A stretch of DNA of 28,287 nucleotides from positions 1,550,183 through 1,578,469 of the forward strand of contig SCFE01000032.1 of the NCBI GenBank assembly GCA_004352715.1. The letters are read 5' to 3'. Below are positions 9,815 through 20,593 of the stretch, one piece after another. This stretch comes from Hofstenia miamia (Eukaryota; Xenacoelomorpha; Acoela). The translations under genes were made by a program, and so were the position numbers. Each line of letters starts with the position of its first letter. Within the stretch, counting starts at the first letter, position 1. The notes beneath the pieces are model-generated. The model was not told the origin of the DNA, made no database searches, and saw nothing but the letters and a program-made list of their open reading frames with translations.

Positions 9815-12206
9815 TTGTCACTATCACATTCATGCACACTATTTCACTGCACTGAGTCATTGGAATTGTGGTTGGTGTCTCTCTCAATGTTTCAGTATCA
9901 GATGGAAATATTCAGTATAGCATAATTCTTTGATTCCTCTTTTGTGCTTTGCTTCTGGTCAGGTACATTGCTATATCTATTGTGGTGGGATAGTTCATTT
10001 TTGCCCTCTGTGATCATATTCCAGAATGCTTGTGTCAATCCTCTCCTGCTCAGCTATAATAGTATTTTTTCTTTTATATCTATTCTTGAGGTTATGAATT
10101 CAATGCCCACAGCCAGTTGGTTTTATGATTTGAGTATCTCTTCCAGTTCTGTTCTTGTAAATGCCTCTGTGAACATTCGTTTCATTGTTGCAACTGTCTG
10201 TTGCTCTTTTATGTTTTGATATATTCTTTCTTTGATTTCCCTGGATTCTCTTGTCACCTTGATTTTGACTAGGAAGTGTTTGTTGTTGGTATCTATCCAC
10301 TTGATTGTTCTAGCTGGACTCACTTCTCCCCATTTTTGATATTTATCCTATTGATTGTCTGTTGAGTTTTGGGAGCCAGTAATAGTTGCAAGGATGTTAG
10401 CAGTTCCTCCTCTTCCATAATTTCTCACTGCAATTTCATTACCATTTCACTGGCTTCTACTGGTTCCATTATCCCATCTTTCTTCATCATTTCTGTGCTC
10501 TAAATTATTTTAGTGAATGTACATCACAGACTATCTTGTTTGCACCTTTCTATCACTTTCTAAAATTTTCTGCATGCTCTTCTCTACTGCTGCATTTCTA
10601 ATCTCCTTGGTGCTTACTAATTTTCTTTTTATAATTTTCTCATTGTGATCCACAGTTGGTTCTCTAGTTGTTTTAGCTGTGTTTCTGATGTTGCTCCCCA
10701 CATATGATTTTTCATTGGTTCCTGAACTATCATTATTTCATTCAGGCATATCCCTGTCTTGTTTGCCATATCAACTATAGACATTTTCCCCATCAGATTC
10801 TTGTTCATTATGATGCAACTAATTATCTTTTCCATTATCTGCATTGGTTTTTCTGACTTGTTGGGCAACTCTATTTTCTCAATATGGCCTCTGAGAAGCC
10901 AGTTCTTCATTTGCATGTTGATCAGGGCTAGCACTATCTCAAATTTCTTTGCTTTTGTTAATTTGTTTCTTGTATGTTGTGAAATCAGTAGTTTTATGTC
11001 TTTATCTTCAGTTGTGAATAATACTAGTATCCATGCTGTTGTTCTGTATCAAATCTCCTGCACATTTTTCTCTTATAATATGAAATGCTTGAAATCCTTC
11101 TTTAGGTTTAGTATGTATCCCTGGTTTACTTCTGTGAGTGCCAACTCTATTGATTTATGGAATTTCCTTGACAGTGCTTCTATCCTTATTTCTGGCCAAT
11201 TCTCCTCTGTTTTTTTTCTGTAGTTTCATATTTTCCCAGATCTTCTGGATTTGTTGGAGGTGTTGCTGCCTCTGTGTTAGGATACATTTTATGAATAGTG
11301 TGTTAGTTTTTCAATACCTTCCTTGTCCATAATCAATTCTATTGTTTTCATTTGTTTGTATAAGTTGATTGTGATTCATGGGTCTACCATTATTCTGTAA
11401 ATCTGTGGCCAATAATCTAATTAGTTCCAATGTAATTGTATCTGTTAGTGTTTTTTCCTAGGGGAATATCTTTTCTGTTTGCATGCATGCATCTAATAAG
11501 CTTTTGGGAATGTCATTTATCATTGATCTTGTGATTATTACCACTCTCACCTTCTGCACCTTTGCCATTCTTAATGTTTGGTCTACCTGTTTCTCAAGGT
11601 TTTTGTTGTATTCCTTCTCCTTTAGGACATGTATGATTGTCAGATTATCTTGATCCATATTTATCTCTGAGATCTCCACTATTTGATCTTTATAGGCCAT
11701 TATGGCTTGTATCATTTCTAAAGTGAATTCTTTGTTGAATATTATGTGCACAGTACTACACATATAGGGCTCTACAATGTTTCATTCATATCTTGTGGGT
11801 AGCATATTATCACGTTTACTTTTGGCCTGTTATTTGCAACCAGTACTAGTGGTAGATTTGTTGACTTGGTTTTTGGTGATTTTTCTGATGTGTGATTTTG
11901 TTTCTGTTGATAATTTCTCAAAAGCATTATAATGCATTTTGTTGTTCCAATAAAATAGGGATGCAGCATTTCTCCATCAATCGTAGACCTTCATTTTTCT
12001 CTCTCCTTAGATCATATTGTTCTCTCTGAGGTAGTGTCTGAGGAGGTGTGTAGCTGTTTCATCCATAATGGTAATTTGCTATTGCTCTTTTCACAGTCCA
12101 TGTGCTGTGAATGTGTGCTGATGGTTTCTACTGCTTCACTCTTGAATATGCTCACAGTTACTCATGACATCAGCCTTGAATCACTTTCATATCTCCACAG
12201 TTCTTC
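9815..12206 (-). pseudogene. ORF3, N-terminal and central part, old minus-strand copy
   Basis: Multiply frame-broken minus-strand coding sequence. Longest open pieces are 11772-11969, 11458-11763, 10629-10934 and 10123-10323. The downstream end aligns with the younger copy: MKRMFTEAFTRTELEE, ITSRIDIKEKILL and LSRRGLTQAFWNMITEGK match its MFTEAFT...TELEEL, ITSKIDIQERIRM and LSKWGLTQSFWETIPEAK. The upstream 1.5 kb is lysine- and glutamine-rich and helical, with no membrane segment. If all one gene, the product would exceed 1000 residues. Function is unknown. It sits downstream of the pol tail (13377-14114) once the solo LTR at 12207 is removed. Confidence 0.6.
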
Positions 12207-13376
12207 TGTAGCATAATCCAACAATTAGACCTGTAAAACAAAAGAGATTAGTCAGAGAAATTTAATATCAAATTCAATGATGATTAAAAACAGTGGTAAT
12301 TGTAATCTAAAATCAATTTATGTTTAGCATCAGTAATTTTGTATATTGCAACTAAGAAACAACATTTACCATATAGTATCTGTCAAAACCATTTTGGCAA
12401 AATAAAAAGGCCTGATAATGCTTCCATTATTTTTCAGCCATTTTGGCAGATGATTTGTAATTCAAAATCAACAGGTACTTTTGGACTAGAAACTATAAAT
12501 AGTGTGAAATCAATTGGAGAAACTGTTGAAGTAAATTCTTTGAAAATCTTATCTTTAGATTTAATTTGGTTTGCTTATTATTAAATGATGTCAAGCTAAA
12601 CAGTCAATGCATTAGTAGTGGTGAGGGCACACAATGGGAGCAATTTGAGAGTCATTGATCTAATCCACAAAACTGCATATATCTTAGGGATATGATTAGG
12701 CGTTTTTCTCCATTTAGTGGACTGCTGACTCTTTTATTAACATGTATGCAATAATAAAACTATCAAAGAAATGTTGGATAACCAATCATATGTTATTATA
12801 TCTTATATTAACTAGACAACATAGGTGACCTATAAATAGACTAATAATGAGACTGAGCATGTAACATTAAGTAAATGTACATTAGGAAGCTGCAAGTATT
12901 TATCTATTTGATTATTTAAATTAATTAAACCCAGTAATTTTTGGTAATGGCTAAATATACATTTATTAAGCAGCTAGTGACACTGCCTAGTTGCAAGAAC
13001 AAGTTCACATTACAAATTCAGTTTAAGTCAGTTACATCCAGCCTTGAGGGTTGCACTGAGTTAGGATAGGGAACACATAATTTACTTCATTGAGCTGAGG
13101 TTTGGAAACAATCAATCATAACAAAGGTGAATACTTGTTGGAAGATTTGGAGATCAGAGTTGGCCAGAGGCCTTAGAAAAGATCAAGTCAAAGGAAACTG
13201 CAGCATTCAGTCCACACCTAAATAGTGTTTGATTATGATACAGTTAATTAAAGTTAACTAGAAGAATTAATGAATCAAAGCAGTTAGTAAAAGTACATCC
13301 CTACCCACACTTAACACAGAAATACTTTAAAAAATATTTAATCAATGTGAGTTAGAGCTTGGTAGCAGATGCTACA
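12207..13376 (+). mobile_element. Solo LTR1 (1170 bp) with 4-bp TSD CTTC
   Basis: Runs from TGTAGCATAATCC at 12207 to GCAGATGCTACA at 13376. CTTC is directly repeated at 12203-12206 and 13377-13380. It contains AGCCATTTTGGCAG near 12437 and TATAAAT at 12494. It splits a minus-strand element between pol tail and ORF3 and is opposite in strand to it. Confidence 0.85.
12494..12500 (+). promoter_or_regulatory. TATA box of LTR1
   Basis: TATAAAT lies about 290 bases into the LTR and about 45 bases after the conserved GCCATTTTGGCAG motif. The same arrangement occurs in the other LTR1 copies, for example TATAAATA at 15897-15904. Confidence 0.5.
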
Positions 13377-14114
13377 CTTCCACCACTTACACTATCCCCT
13401 GGAACTCCAGGTGTCTCAATGCACTTGAATCAGCATCATTGACTCTTGGAAGGAAAGTTGTGCTGCTGTGCACGAGTACTCTGCATGCCCTTGAATTGAA
13501 TGTGCAAATCTCTGGTGGGAGAGTCCATTTGCCCATTTGTCTTCCTGCATTTGAATCAGCCTTGGGGACTACTAGGATGCCTTGTCACTCTATGTTGTCT
13601 ATTCATCAGCTCTTTGTTCTCATCCCTTCTGCCCTTGAACCAACATCTGGTTCAAGAACTTCTGCATACTCTTCTTCTCCTGTTAGTGGTTGAGAGATCC
13701 TCTTGTATTGATTCTGTCACACTTTCTTCCTCATTGGTGGGTGCATCATTTTCTTCTAGTTTCCTAAATTCAGTTAGTAAATTTTAATCCCATATTTCAG
13801 GGTCATATATAGGTTTATTTCTCACTGTCCTTTGGGGCAGCACCCTTTGTCCAATTTTTTCATCTCTGATATCTGCTGTGAATTCCTCATCAAATTGTTC
13901 TTCATGTAAACTATCTAAATCACACATATTGTATATAATTTCATTGCCATTAATTCAGCATATTTTAAACTTGGTGTTTTCATCTATCTTCATCTCTTCA
14001 ATATCCTCTGTTGCTCTTTTTCAGATTTTGAAAATGTAATAATCTGTCATTGTCTAACATATATTTTGGTAATGCCTGTGTTATTTTATGGGGTCTGTAC
14101 CATACTGTTTTTAG
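13377..14114 (-). pseudogene. pol 3' tail (integrase C-terminus and downstream linker)
   Basis: Minus-strand reading from 14114 gives VWYRPHKITQALPKYMLDND, RATEDIEEMKIDENTKFK, then an acidic stretch (CDLDSLHEEQFDEEF), QRVLPQRTVRNKPIYDPEIW and NLLTEFRKLEEND, broken by stops and shifts. The start resembles the end of a Gypsy integrase (GPY-type region). The rest has no named domain. It matches 17839-18300, and its last 250 bases contain several degenerate TPxGxFKG-type units also found in the pol linker at 27686-27766. It is interrupted on the left by the solo LTR, beyond which ORF3 begins. Confidence 0.55.
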
Positions 14115-16579
14115 TGTAGCATTATCCAAATTAAATCAAACATTGAGCAAAGTGAGAATAAGATCAAAGAAATGATAATTAGAAATATTGTACTTAGATC
14201 AATTAGATTAATTTAGATTTATTTTTAATATGCAACTAAGAAACAATATGTGTCAGAAATTAGAGATTAGTATTGGTCAATAATAATACTTTTTGGCAAA
14301 ATGAGGGGGCGAAATCACTTCCATTATTATTAGCTGCCATCTTGGCAGATGAGAAGTTTAAATTTGAAATTGACAGGTACTTTTCTGGATTTACTATAAA
14401 TATGAATTAAACATTGTAAGCAATTGATAAAGAATTTTTTTTGGAATTCTTATTTTGTTCTACTATAATGGTTTGATTATTTAATATGATGTTGAGCTAA
14501 TTGAGTAGTGTTTAGTAGTGGTCTGGATCCATCACAAGATTGATTCTAGGGTCTTTCTACCAGATCATGAAAGTGCACTTATGTTAGGTATAGGAGCTTT
14601 TCTCTTGTTTAGTTGACTATTGATCACTTACAGCATGTATTAATTATAACAGATTTGAAAAATGGTTGGATTACTGAAATCTAGGAATTTTATCTATATT
14701 ATTTTAGATCCAAATTATTGACTATAATGGGACCAATAATGTGACCAAGCATGTAGTAATTATTAAATGTATGTTAGGAAGCTGCTAATAATTAACTACC
14801 CTCTGTCCTAAGAGTCTGGTCACATCAATCTTAATCAATTACTGTGCAGTGGAAATTCCATTCCATTCTTGGAAATTCCATTCACATAGTTACTATAAAT
14901 CAATTATCAACATAGTTTTGTGTTTGGTTGAAATTATCATTGTAGTGGATTATGCATATAAATTAACTGTGTGTAGTTGATAAAAATCATTTGCACAAAA
15001 AATGAATAGAGAAAACAGAAATAATGAACTTTCTGAAAGAGACAGGTTGGACATTCTATTACGCTATCAGAGAATAANGATGCCTTGTCACTCTATGTTG
15101 TCTATTCATCAGCTCTTTGTTCTCATCCCTTCTGCCCTTGAACCAACATCTGGTTCAAGAACTTCTGCATACTCTTCTTCTCCTGTTAGTGGTTGAGAGA
15201 TCCTCTTGTATTGATTCTGTCACACTTTCTTCCTCATTGGTGGGTGCATCATTTTCTTCTAGTTTCCTAAATTCAGTTAGTAAATTTTAATCCCATATTT
15301 CAGGGTCATATATAGGTTTATTTCTCACTGTCCTTTGGGGCAGCACCCTTTGTCCAATTTTTTCATCTCTGATATCTGCTGTGAATTCCTCATCAAATTG
15401 TTCTTCATGTAAACTATCTAAATCACACATATTGTATATAATTTCATTGCCATTAATTCAGCATATTTTAAACTTGGTGTTTTCATCTATCTTCATCTCT
15501 TCAATATCCTCTGTTGCTCTTTTTCAGATTTTGAAAATGTAATAATCTGTCATTGTCTAACATATATTTTGGTAATGCCTGTGTTATTGTATGGGGTCTG
15601 TACCATACTGTTTTTAGTGTAGCATTATCCAAATTAAATCAAACATTGAGCAAAGTGAGAATAAGATCAAAGAAATGATAATTAGAAATATTGTACTTAG
15701 ATCAATTAGATTAATTTAGATTTATTTGTAATATGCAACTAAGAAACAATAGTGTCAGAAATTAGAGATTAGTATTGGTCAATAATAATACTTTTTGGCA
15801 AAATGAGGGGGCGAAATCACTTCCATTATTATTAGCTGCCATCTTGGCAGATGAGAAGTTTAAATTTGAAATTGACAGGTACTTTTCTGGATTTACTATA
15901 AATATGAATTAAACATTGTAAGCAATTGATAAAGAATTTTTTTTGGAATTCTTATTTTGTTCTACTATAATGGTTTGATTATTTAATATGATGTTGAGCT
16001 AATTGAGTAGTGTTTAGTAGTGGTCTGGATCCATCACAAGATTGATTCTAGGGTCTTTCTACCAGATCATGAAAGTGCACTTATGTTAGGTATAAAAGCT
16101 TTTCTCTTGTTTAGTTGACTATTGATCACTTACAGCATGTATTAATTATAACAGATTTGAAAAATGGTTGGATTACTGAAATCTAGGAATTTTATCTATA
16201 TTATTTTAGATCCAAATTATTGACTATAATGGGACCAATAATGTGACCAAGCATGTAGTAATTATTAAATGTATGTTAGGAAGCTGCTAATAATTAACTA
16301 CCCTCTGTCCTAAGAGTCTGGTCACAACAATCTTAATCAATTACTGTGCAGTGGAAATTCCATTCCATTCTTGGAAATTCCATTCACATAGTTACTATAA
16401 ATCAATTATCAACATAGTTTTGTGTTTGGTTGAAATTATCATTGTAGTGGATTATGCATATAAATTAACTGTGTGTAGTTGATAAAAATCATTTGCACAA
16501 AAAATGAATAGAGAAAACAGAAATAATGAACTTTCTGAAAGAGACAGGTTGGACATTCTATTACGCTATCAGAGAATAA
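13576..16579. repeat. About 1.5-kb direct duplication with a single N at the joint (likely assembly redundancy)
   Basis: 13576-15077 (1502 bases) and 15079-16579 (1501 bases) differ at only a few positions, for example TTTTATGG/TTGTATGG, GGTATAGGAG/GGTATAAAAG and a 1-base deletion in TATGTG/TAGTG. The N at 15078 lies exactly at the joint. Each copy includes pol tail, LTR1 start and the left end of the Tc1-like element. The divergence looks allelic. Confidence 0.85.
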
Positions 16580-17068
16580 CGGACAATGTTGGAGATGAAT
16601 CACTACAAGATCTGTGCCAGGAATATCACATTACTTGAGAATATCCATTGTGATTAAAACAGAGATATCAAGAACAAGGTCTGTTAAAATCACAACAACA
16701 AAGTGGCTGACCAAGTAAAGTGAAAGACCCAGTATTCCAAAATCAGACTGAGGCACAAATCTTGTAGTGATTCATCTCCAACATTGTCCTTTATTCTCTG
16801 ATAGTGTAATAAAATTTCCAACCTGTTTTTTTGGAAAGTTTGCTATTTCTGTTTTCTCTATTCATTTTTTGTGCAAATGATTTTTATCAACTACACACAG
16901 TTAATTTATATGTGTAATCAAATACAATGATAATTTTGACCAATCACAAAACTATGTTGATAATCAATTTATAGTAACTATGTGAATGGAATTTCCAAGA
17001 ATGGAATGGAATTTCCACTTCACAGTAATTGATTAAAATTGATGTGACCAGACTTTTAGGACAGAGGG
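16301..17068 (+). mobile_element. Fold-back Tc1/mariner-like element (768 bp) with TA target duplication
   Basis: The ends are CCCTCTGTCCTAAGAGTCTG and its near-perfect reverse complement, flanked by TA at 16299-16300 and 17069-17070. The inverted arms are unusually long, about 310 bases each (16301-16612 and about 16766-17068), with a loop of about 150 bases. Both arms contain the start of the transposase frame, so the left end of an autonomous element seems to have been copied in inverted orientation. It cannot encode a complete transposase. A truncated redundant copy is at 14799-15077. Confidence 0.8.
16504..16760 (+). pseudogene. Tc1/mariner transposase N-terminus, truncated
   Basis: Starts ATG at 16504 (MNRENRNNELSERDRLDILL) and continues with SLQDLCQEYHIT, LKQRYQEQGLL and SG(stop)PSKVKD. 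A helix-turn-helix region followed by an SGRPxK-like linker is typical of the DNA-binding domain of Tc1-like transposases. Three stops occur; the one in SG-PSK is TGA where CGA would be expected. The catalytic DDE region is missing because the sequence runs into the inverted arm. Confidence 0.6.
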
Positions 17069-17516
17069 TAGTTATTAATGCCAATATATTTTAGTAATGG
17101 CTACATGTAATATTAATAGAGCAGCTAATAACAAGTCCAGTTGAATTAACATGAAACACTTTTACAAAAAGAGACTAAGTCAAATGATGTCTTGTCTTGA
17201 GTATTCACCAAGCTAGGATGGGGTACATGTAAGTTACATTGTTGAGCTAAGAGGTGGAACTCAATCAAGTGGATCCTCAATAAACAAGTGAAACTGGATG
17301 TGGAGATCAGCTTCAGGCAGGTGCCCACTATCAATCATTGGAGGAGATGCTATGTGGCTTCATCACCTAAATAGTGAATAGTTAAATCTTGTTAAGTTAA
17401 GTTAACAGAAATACATAGAAGCTAAACAGTGTGAAGTTAGTAAATCCCTGCCCCCAAATATATAACTGATGTTATACAGTAAAAAGGACAAACAGTAGTA
17501 AAGCCTGGATGTTACA

Positions 17517-18557
17517 AGAGTAATCACTAATTTCTTCAATATCTGGATCCTTTAGTTGATCACAGATCTTGTACCTCTGACCTTTAGTTGTCAAAGAGGA
17601 CAATGAGTTGTAGCTACATACACTTTGCCCTTTAGTTGGCATTGAGATTTGCTGGTTCTGAGAGTGTTGTTCCACTGAGATCATACTCTGGAGTCGTTTT
17701 TGAGAGTTTTCCAAAGTCCCAGACTGCACGCCCTTTAGTTGATATTTAGTTGATAGTGAGCTGTCCCCATTTATCTGTCTGCCCTTTAATTAGCATTTGG
17801 GTGAGGATGTCTTTCTCCATGACACATTAGTACTTTCCTCATTTATCCACCTGCCCTTTAATTGGCATTTGGCTGAGGGTGTTCTTCTCTGAGTGCATCT
17901 TCTGAGACTTCTGGTGGTTTGTGACTCTGTTTGCCTTTCCTTTGATTAGCTTTGGAAATGTGGAGTCCTTCTTCTCACTCTCCTGCTTTTGAGTGTTGAT
18001 TGATTTTTGTTTTGGCTTGTATGCTTCATCATTGTTCTTAAATTCAGTTAATAGATTAATATCCCATATTTCAGGGTTGTATTTAGATTTATTTTTAGCT
18101 GCCCTCTGGGGCATAATTCTTTTTTTCTGTTTCACTAGTGTTGATGTTGGCTGTGTCACAGATCACAGATGCTATTGAGTTTGTTCATAGGTGTATACAT
18201 GACTTTGTTTTCTCATATAATTTTAAATTCTGCATTTTTATCTAATACAATTTGTTTTATGTCTGTTGTTGCTCTTTTTACATTTTAGAAGTGTAATATC
18301 CGTCTGTCATTTAGTTTATAGTTATTGTTGGTAGTGTTTGTTGCATAGTGTATGGCCCTGCCCACTGTGTTCCTAACTGATATCATTATGAACCTTGTAT
18401 TGAATGTCTTTTCAGTTTGTATGATTCCTATATGTCCATTTTCATGTGTTTTTGTCATGAGTTCTCTTTTATAATATTCAGGTACTGCTACCCTCAGTGA
18501 TTTTCCTTCAACATATAGCAATCCATTTTTGTTTAATTTCCATTTGTATCTTTGTAA
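17517..18557 (-). pseudogene. pol fragment: integrase zinc-binding piece joined to integrase C-terminus and tail
   Basis: In the minus-strand frame 18611-18285 a segment with VAVPEYYKRELM and THENGHIG matches the H-x3-H half of the integrase H2C2 domain. Within about 30 residues it changes to YKLNDRRILHF and VKRATTDIK, equivalent to the pol tail at 13990-14050, so the DDE catalytic core is deleted. The following frame 18159-17839 contains KRIMPQRAAKNKSKYNPEIW and INLLTEF, matching the other tail copy. The rest, to 17517, has repeated CCTTTAGTTGGCA units encoding KGQ-type repeats. It ends at an antisense LTR1. Confidence 0.6.
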
Positions 18558-18788
18558 GTGGCTAAAAATAATGGATGTGAATTCACCCCCTTTGTTTGCC
18601 AAATAAGTCAAATTGACAGATACTAATTATAAATCTTTTCACTGATATTTTATTAGTTGCATAATACAAAATTAATCTAAGATGATAATACATTTTCTAA
18701 TTTATTTTTAATCACATTTAAGTTTGATCTTAGTTCTTCTAACTGACTATTTTCTTTAACAGCCTGATTTGTTTTGGATTATGCTACA
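18558..18788 (-). repeat. LTR1 5' fragment wedged between pol pieces
   Basis: The minus strand begins TGTAGCATAATCCAAAAC at 18788 and follows LTR1 through GGGGGTGAATTCACATCC to TTTTTAGCCAC, stopping just before the conserved GCCA..TGGC motif. Protease/linker coding lies directly upstream (18789) and integrase coding directly downstream. The fragment therefore stands where RT and RNase H should be. Confidence 0.7.
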
Positions 18789-19600
18789 CTCTTTTGTTGT
18801 TGTAACAATTTTATGAGTTTCTCCTACAGCATTCCCAATGCCAATTTCTCCAAAATTGATGATTTTCTTGTGTTTCCTTAATGTGTTTGCTAATTGTTGT
18901 TTTTTGAGTTTGCTTAGATGTTGGTATTAACCATAATTTATCTCTGGGATATTGTAGCTTTCATTATATTGTTGGTTGATTATGTTAATAATTTTTTCAC
19001 TATTTTGTTTTTTAGATCTTACCCTTTTTCTGTATATTGTGACATTTTCTTTTTTTATGTTCACCATCCTATTTGTTGTGTTCAATATAGGAATTGTGCC
19101 TTTGCCTTGTTTGATAGTGCACAAACTTGATGGTAGTGATAGTTTTTTTGTGTAAATGCCCATTTGCTAGTATATCATGATTTTGGTCATTACTTTTTTC
19201 TTTGGTTTTGATATTGTGCATTTTCCAATTGTTAGGCTGAAGTTTGACATCTTTGCTTAGTTTGAATTGTATCCTTTTGTTGTCACATTCTTCATCTTCT
19301 GTTATAATTATCTTTTCTTGTACATTTATAGTTTTTTTTGTGTAATCTATGATACACCTATTTTTTGTAAGGAAATCAATTCCTAAAATAATTTCATATG
19401 GAAGGGGGTTTCTTTAAGTGTCTATCATGATGAATGTTTGTTGGAATGCTGTGTTTGCAATTCTGATTTGTATGTCTTCAAGTTTTCCTTTATTGCTGAT
19501 ATAGTTGCCTGAAGCATTAATTTGTCTGTTTCTTGTCTTTTAGTTGTTTTCTGGTAAATCCAGTTTTTGTCATCTAATTAGCTTTAGTGATTTGGTCCTT
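18789..19600 (-). pseudogene. pol fragment: protease and PR-RT linker
   Basis: Minus-strand reading gives INASGNYISNKGKLEDIQIR, PLPYEIILGIDFLTKNRCII, FKLSKDVKLQPNNWKM, LPSSLCTIKQGKGTIPIL and INFGEIGIGNAVGETHKIV. All align in order with 27108-27950. It lacks the catalytic DTGA (region near 19600 decayed) but keeps the ILGIDF flap-end motif. Unlike the 27017 copy, protease end and linker are in one frame up to about 19200. It stops at TTTKE, directly against the LTR1 start at 18788. Confidence 0.7.
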
Positions 19601-19899
19601 TTTGATTTTGCCAAACTGTTTTGCCAATAAATGCAATATCAAAACTGCACATTTTTTATAAAAATTAAAAGGATAATTACTACTAGTTCTTAGTTACTTT
19701 CTTTGTTATGCTTTGTACTCCACATATTATGCCACACTAACAAGTAAGCAAAAACATTAGTAATTCCTCTTCATAACAAGTAACTGTTTAGATCCCCACA
19801 AGAAAGAAGCAAAGCAATGTCCATAGCTAAAAATTTAGAAACTTGCTTGTGTAGTCCTTCCCTGTCTGTCTCACAATTTATTATCTAGCCAAATAAAAG
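19601..19899. other. Unassigned AT-rich sequence
   Basis: About 300 bases between the protease fragment and an LTR1. Decayed protease start may reach a little further into it. Otherwise I see no gene, repeat or motif. Confidence 0.4.
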
Positions 19900-20593
19900 T
19901 GTAACATCCTCCACCAGGCCTATTTGCACTGTGCGTTACTGTTGATAACTAGCACTTGATAAATTGCGGGTGAGGAGTTACCAAGTTGTTGAACCGTCAG
20001 ACTTTTCTATCTTATTAACTAGTTATGTTAATTAAATAATTGAACATTGACTATCACTGTTTAGGTGACGGAGTCATATGACGTTTCCACTTCAGTTCTT
20101 TTGTTGGGCTACTGCCTGAAGCCGATCTCCACAAAACAGTTCCTCTCTTCCGTAAGTGATGAGTGAATCCACGGCACCATCTCAGCTCAACTGGGATTAA
20201 TTATGTGTACCTTACCTTAACTCAGTGCATGCACTCATGTCAAGTTGTAACNTTGCTCAATTTAATTTGTCAAATGTTACTTGCTCGGCTGACAAGTTTT
20301 CCTTATTTTGAACAATATTAAAGCTTAGTTGCATCTTACAAAAATNNNNNNNNNNNCACTAACTGCATTTACATGATATTAAAATTAGCCATTACCATAA
20401 AAACTATCGGCTTAATCAATTATTAAATAAAGTTGCAGTTTCCTATACTTACATTTAATGATAGTATATGTAAGGTCATTTATCAGGTCGATTATAGTTG
20501 AGTCTCCTACATTTAAGAATATATAAATATCCCTAGGTGTCGACTATCCAGTCGTTTCAAGCNTGCAGCTTAGTTGCTTTTGGATGATGCTAC
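19900..20593 (-). mobile_element. LTR1 copy with scrambled internal order
   Basis: Ends are TGTAACATCC (19900) and GGATGATGCTACA (20593). Between Ns the pieces are: 3' part (19900-20251), a 5'-part piece (20253-20345, like 24487-24560), a middle part (20357-20562, like 22530-22734 reversed) and the last 30 bases. The order is not that of any intact copy. It is CpG-rich and therefore young. Joins at 20252, 20346-20356 and 20563 are Ns, so misplacement in scaffolding is likely. Confidence 0.7.

Larger units (their letters stand above)
15618..17516 (+). mobile_element. LTR1 carrying a Tc1-like insertion
   Basis: Runs from TGTAGCATTATCC to GGATGTTACA. Without the 768-bp insertion and its extra TA it is about 1129 bp. 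It contains GCTGCCATCTTGGCAG near 15836 and TATAAATA at 15897. The redundant copy of its 5' half begins at 14115. No convincing 4-bp TSD is seen (TTAG on the left, AGAG on the right). Both flanks are minus-strand pol pieces. Confidence 0.8.

Noticed and set aside
10759-11223. 154-codon plus-strand hydrophobic frame, possible membrane protein
   Set aside because: It is antisense to the lysine-rich ORF3 pseudogene; poly-K/N coding read backwards gives F/L/I-rich pseudo-membrane segments.
13439-13787. Overlapping plus-strand frames of 84 and 95 codons
   Set aside because: Antisense to the pol tail repeats; part also recurs in the redundant copy at 15079 only because of the duplicated contig.
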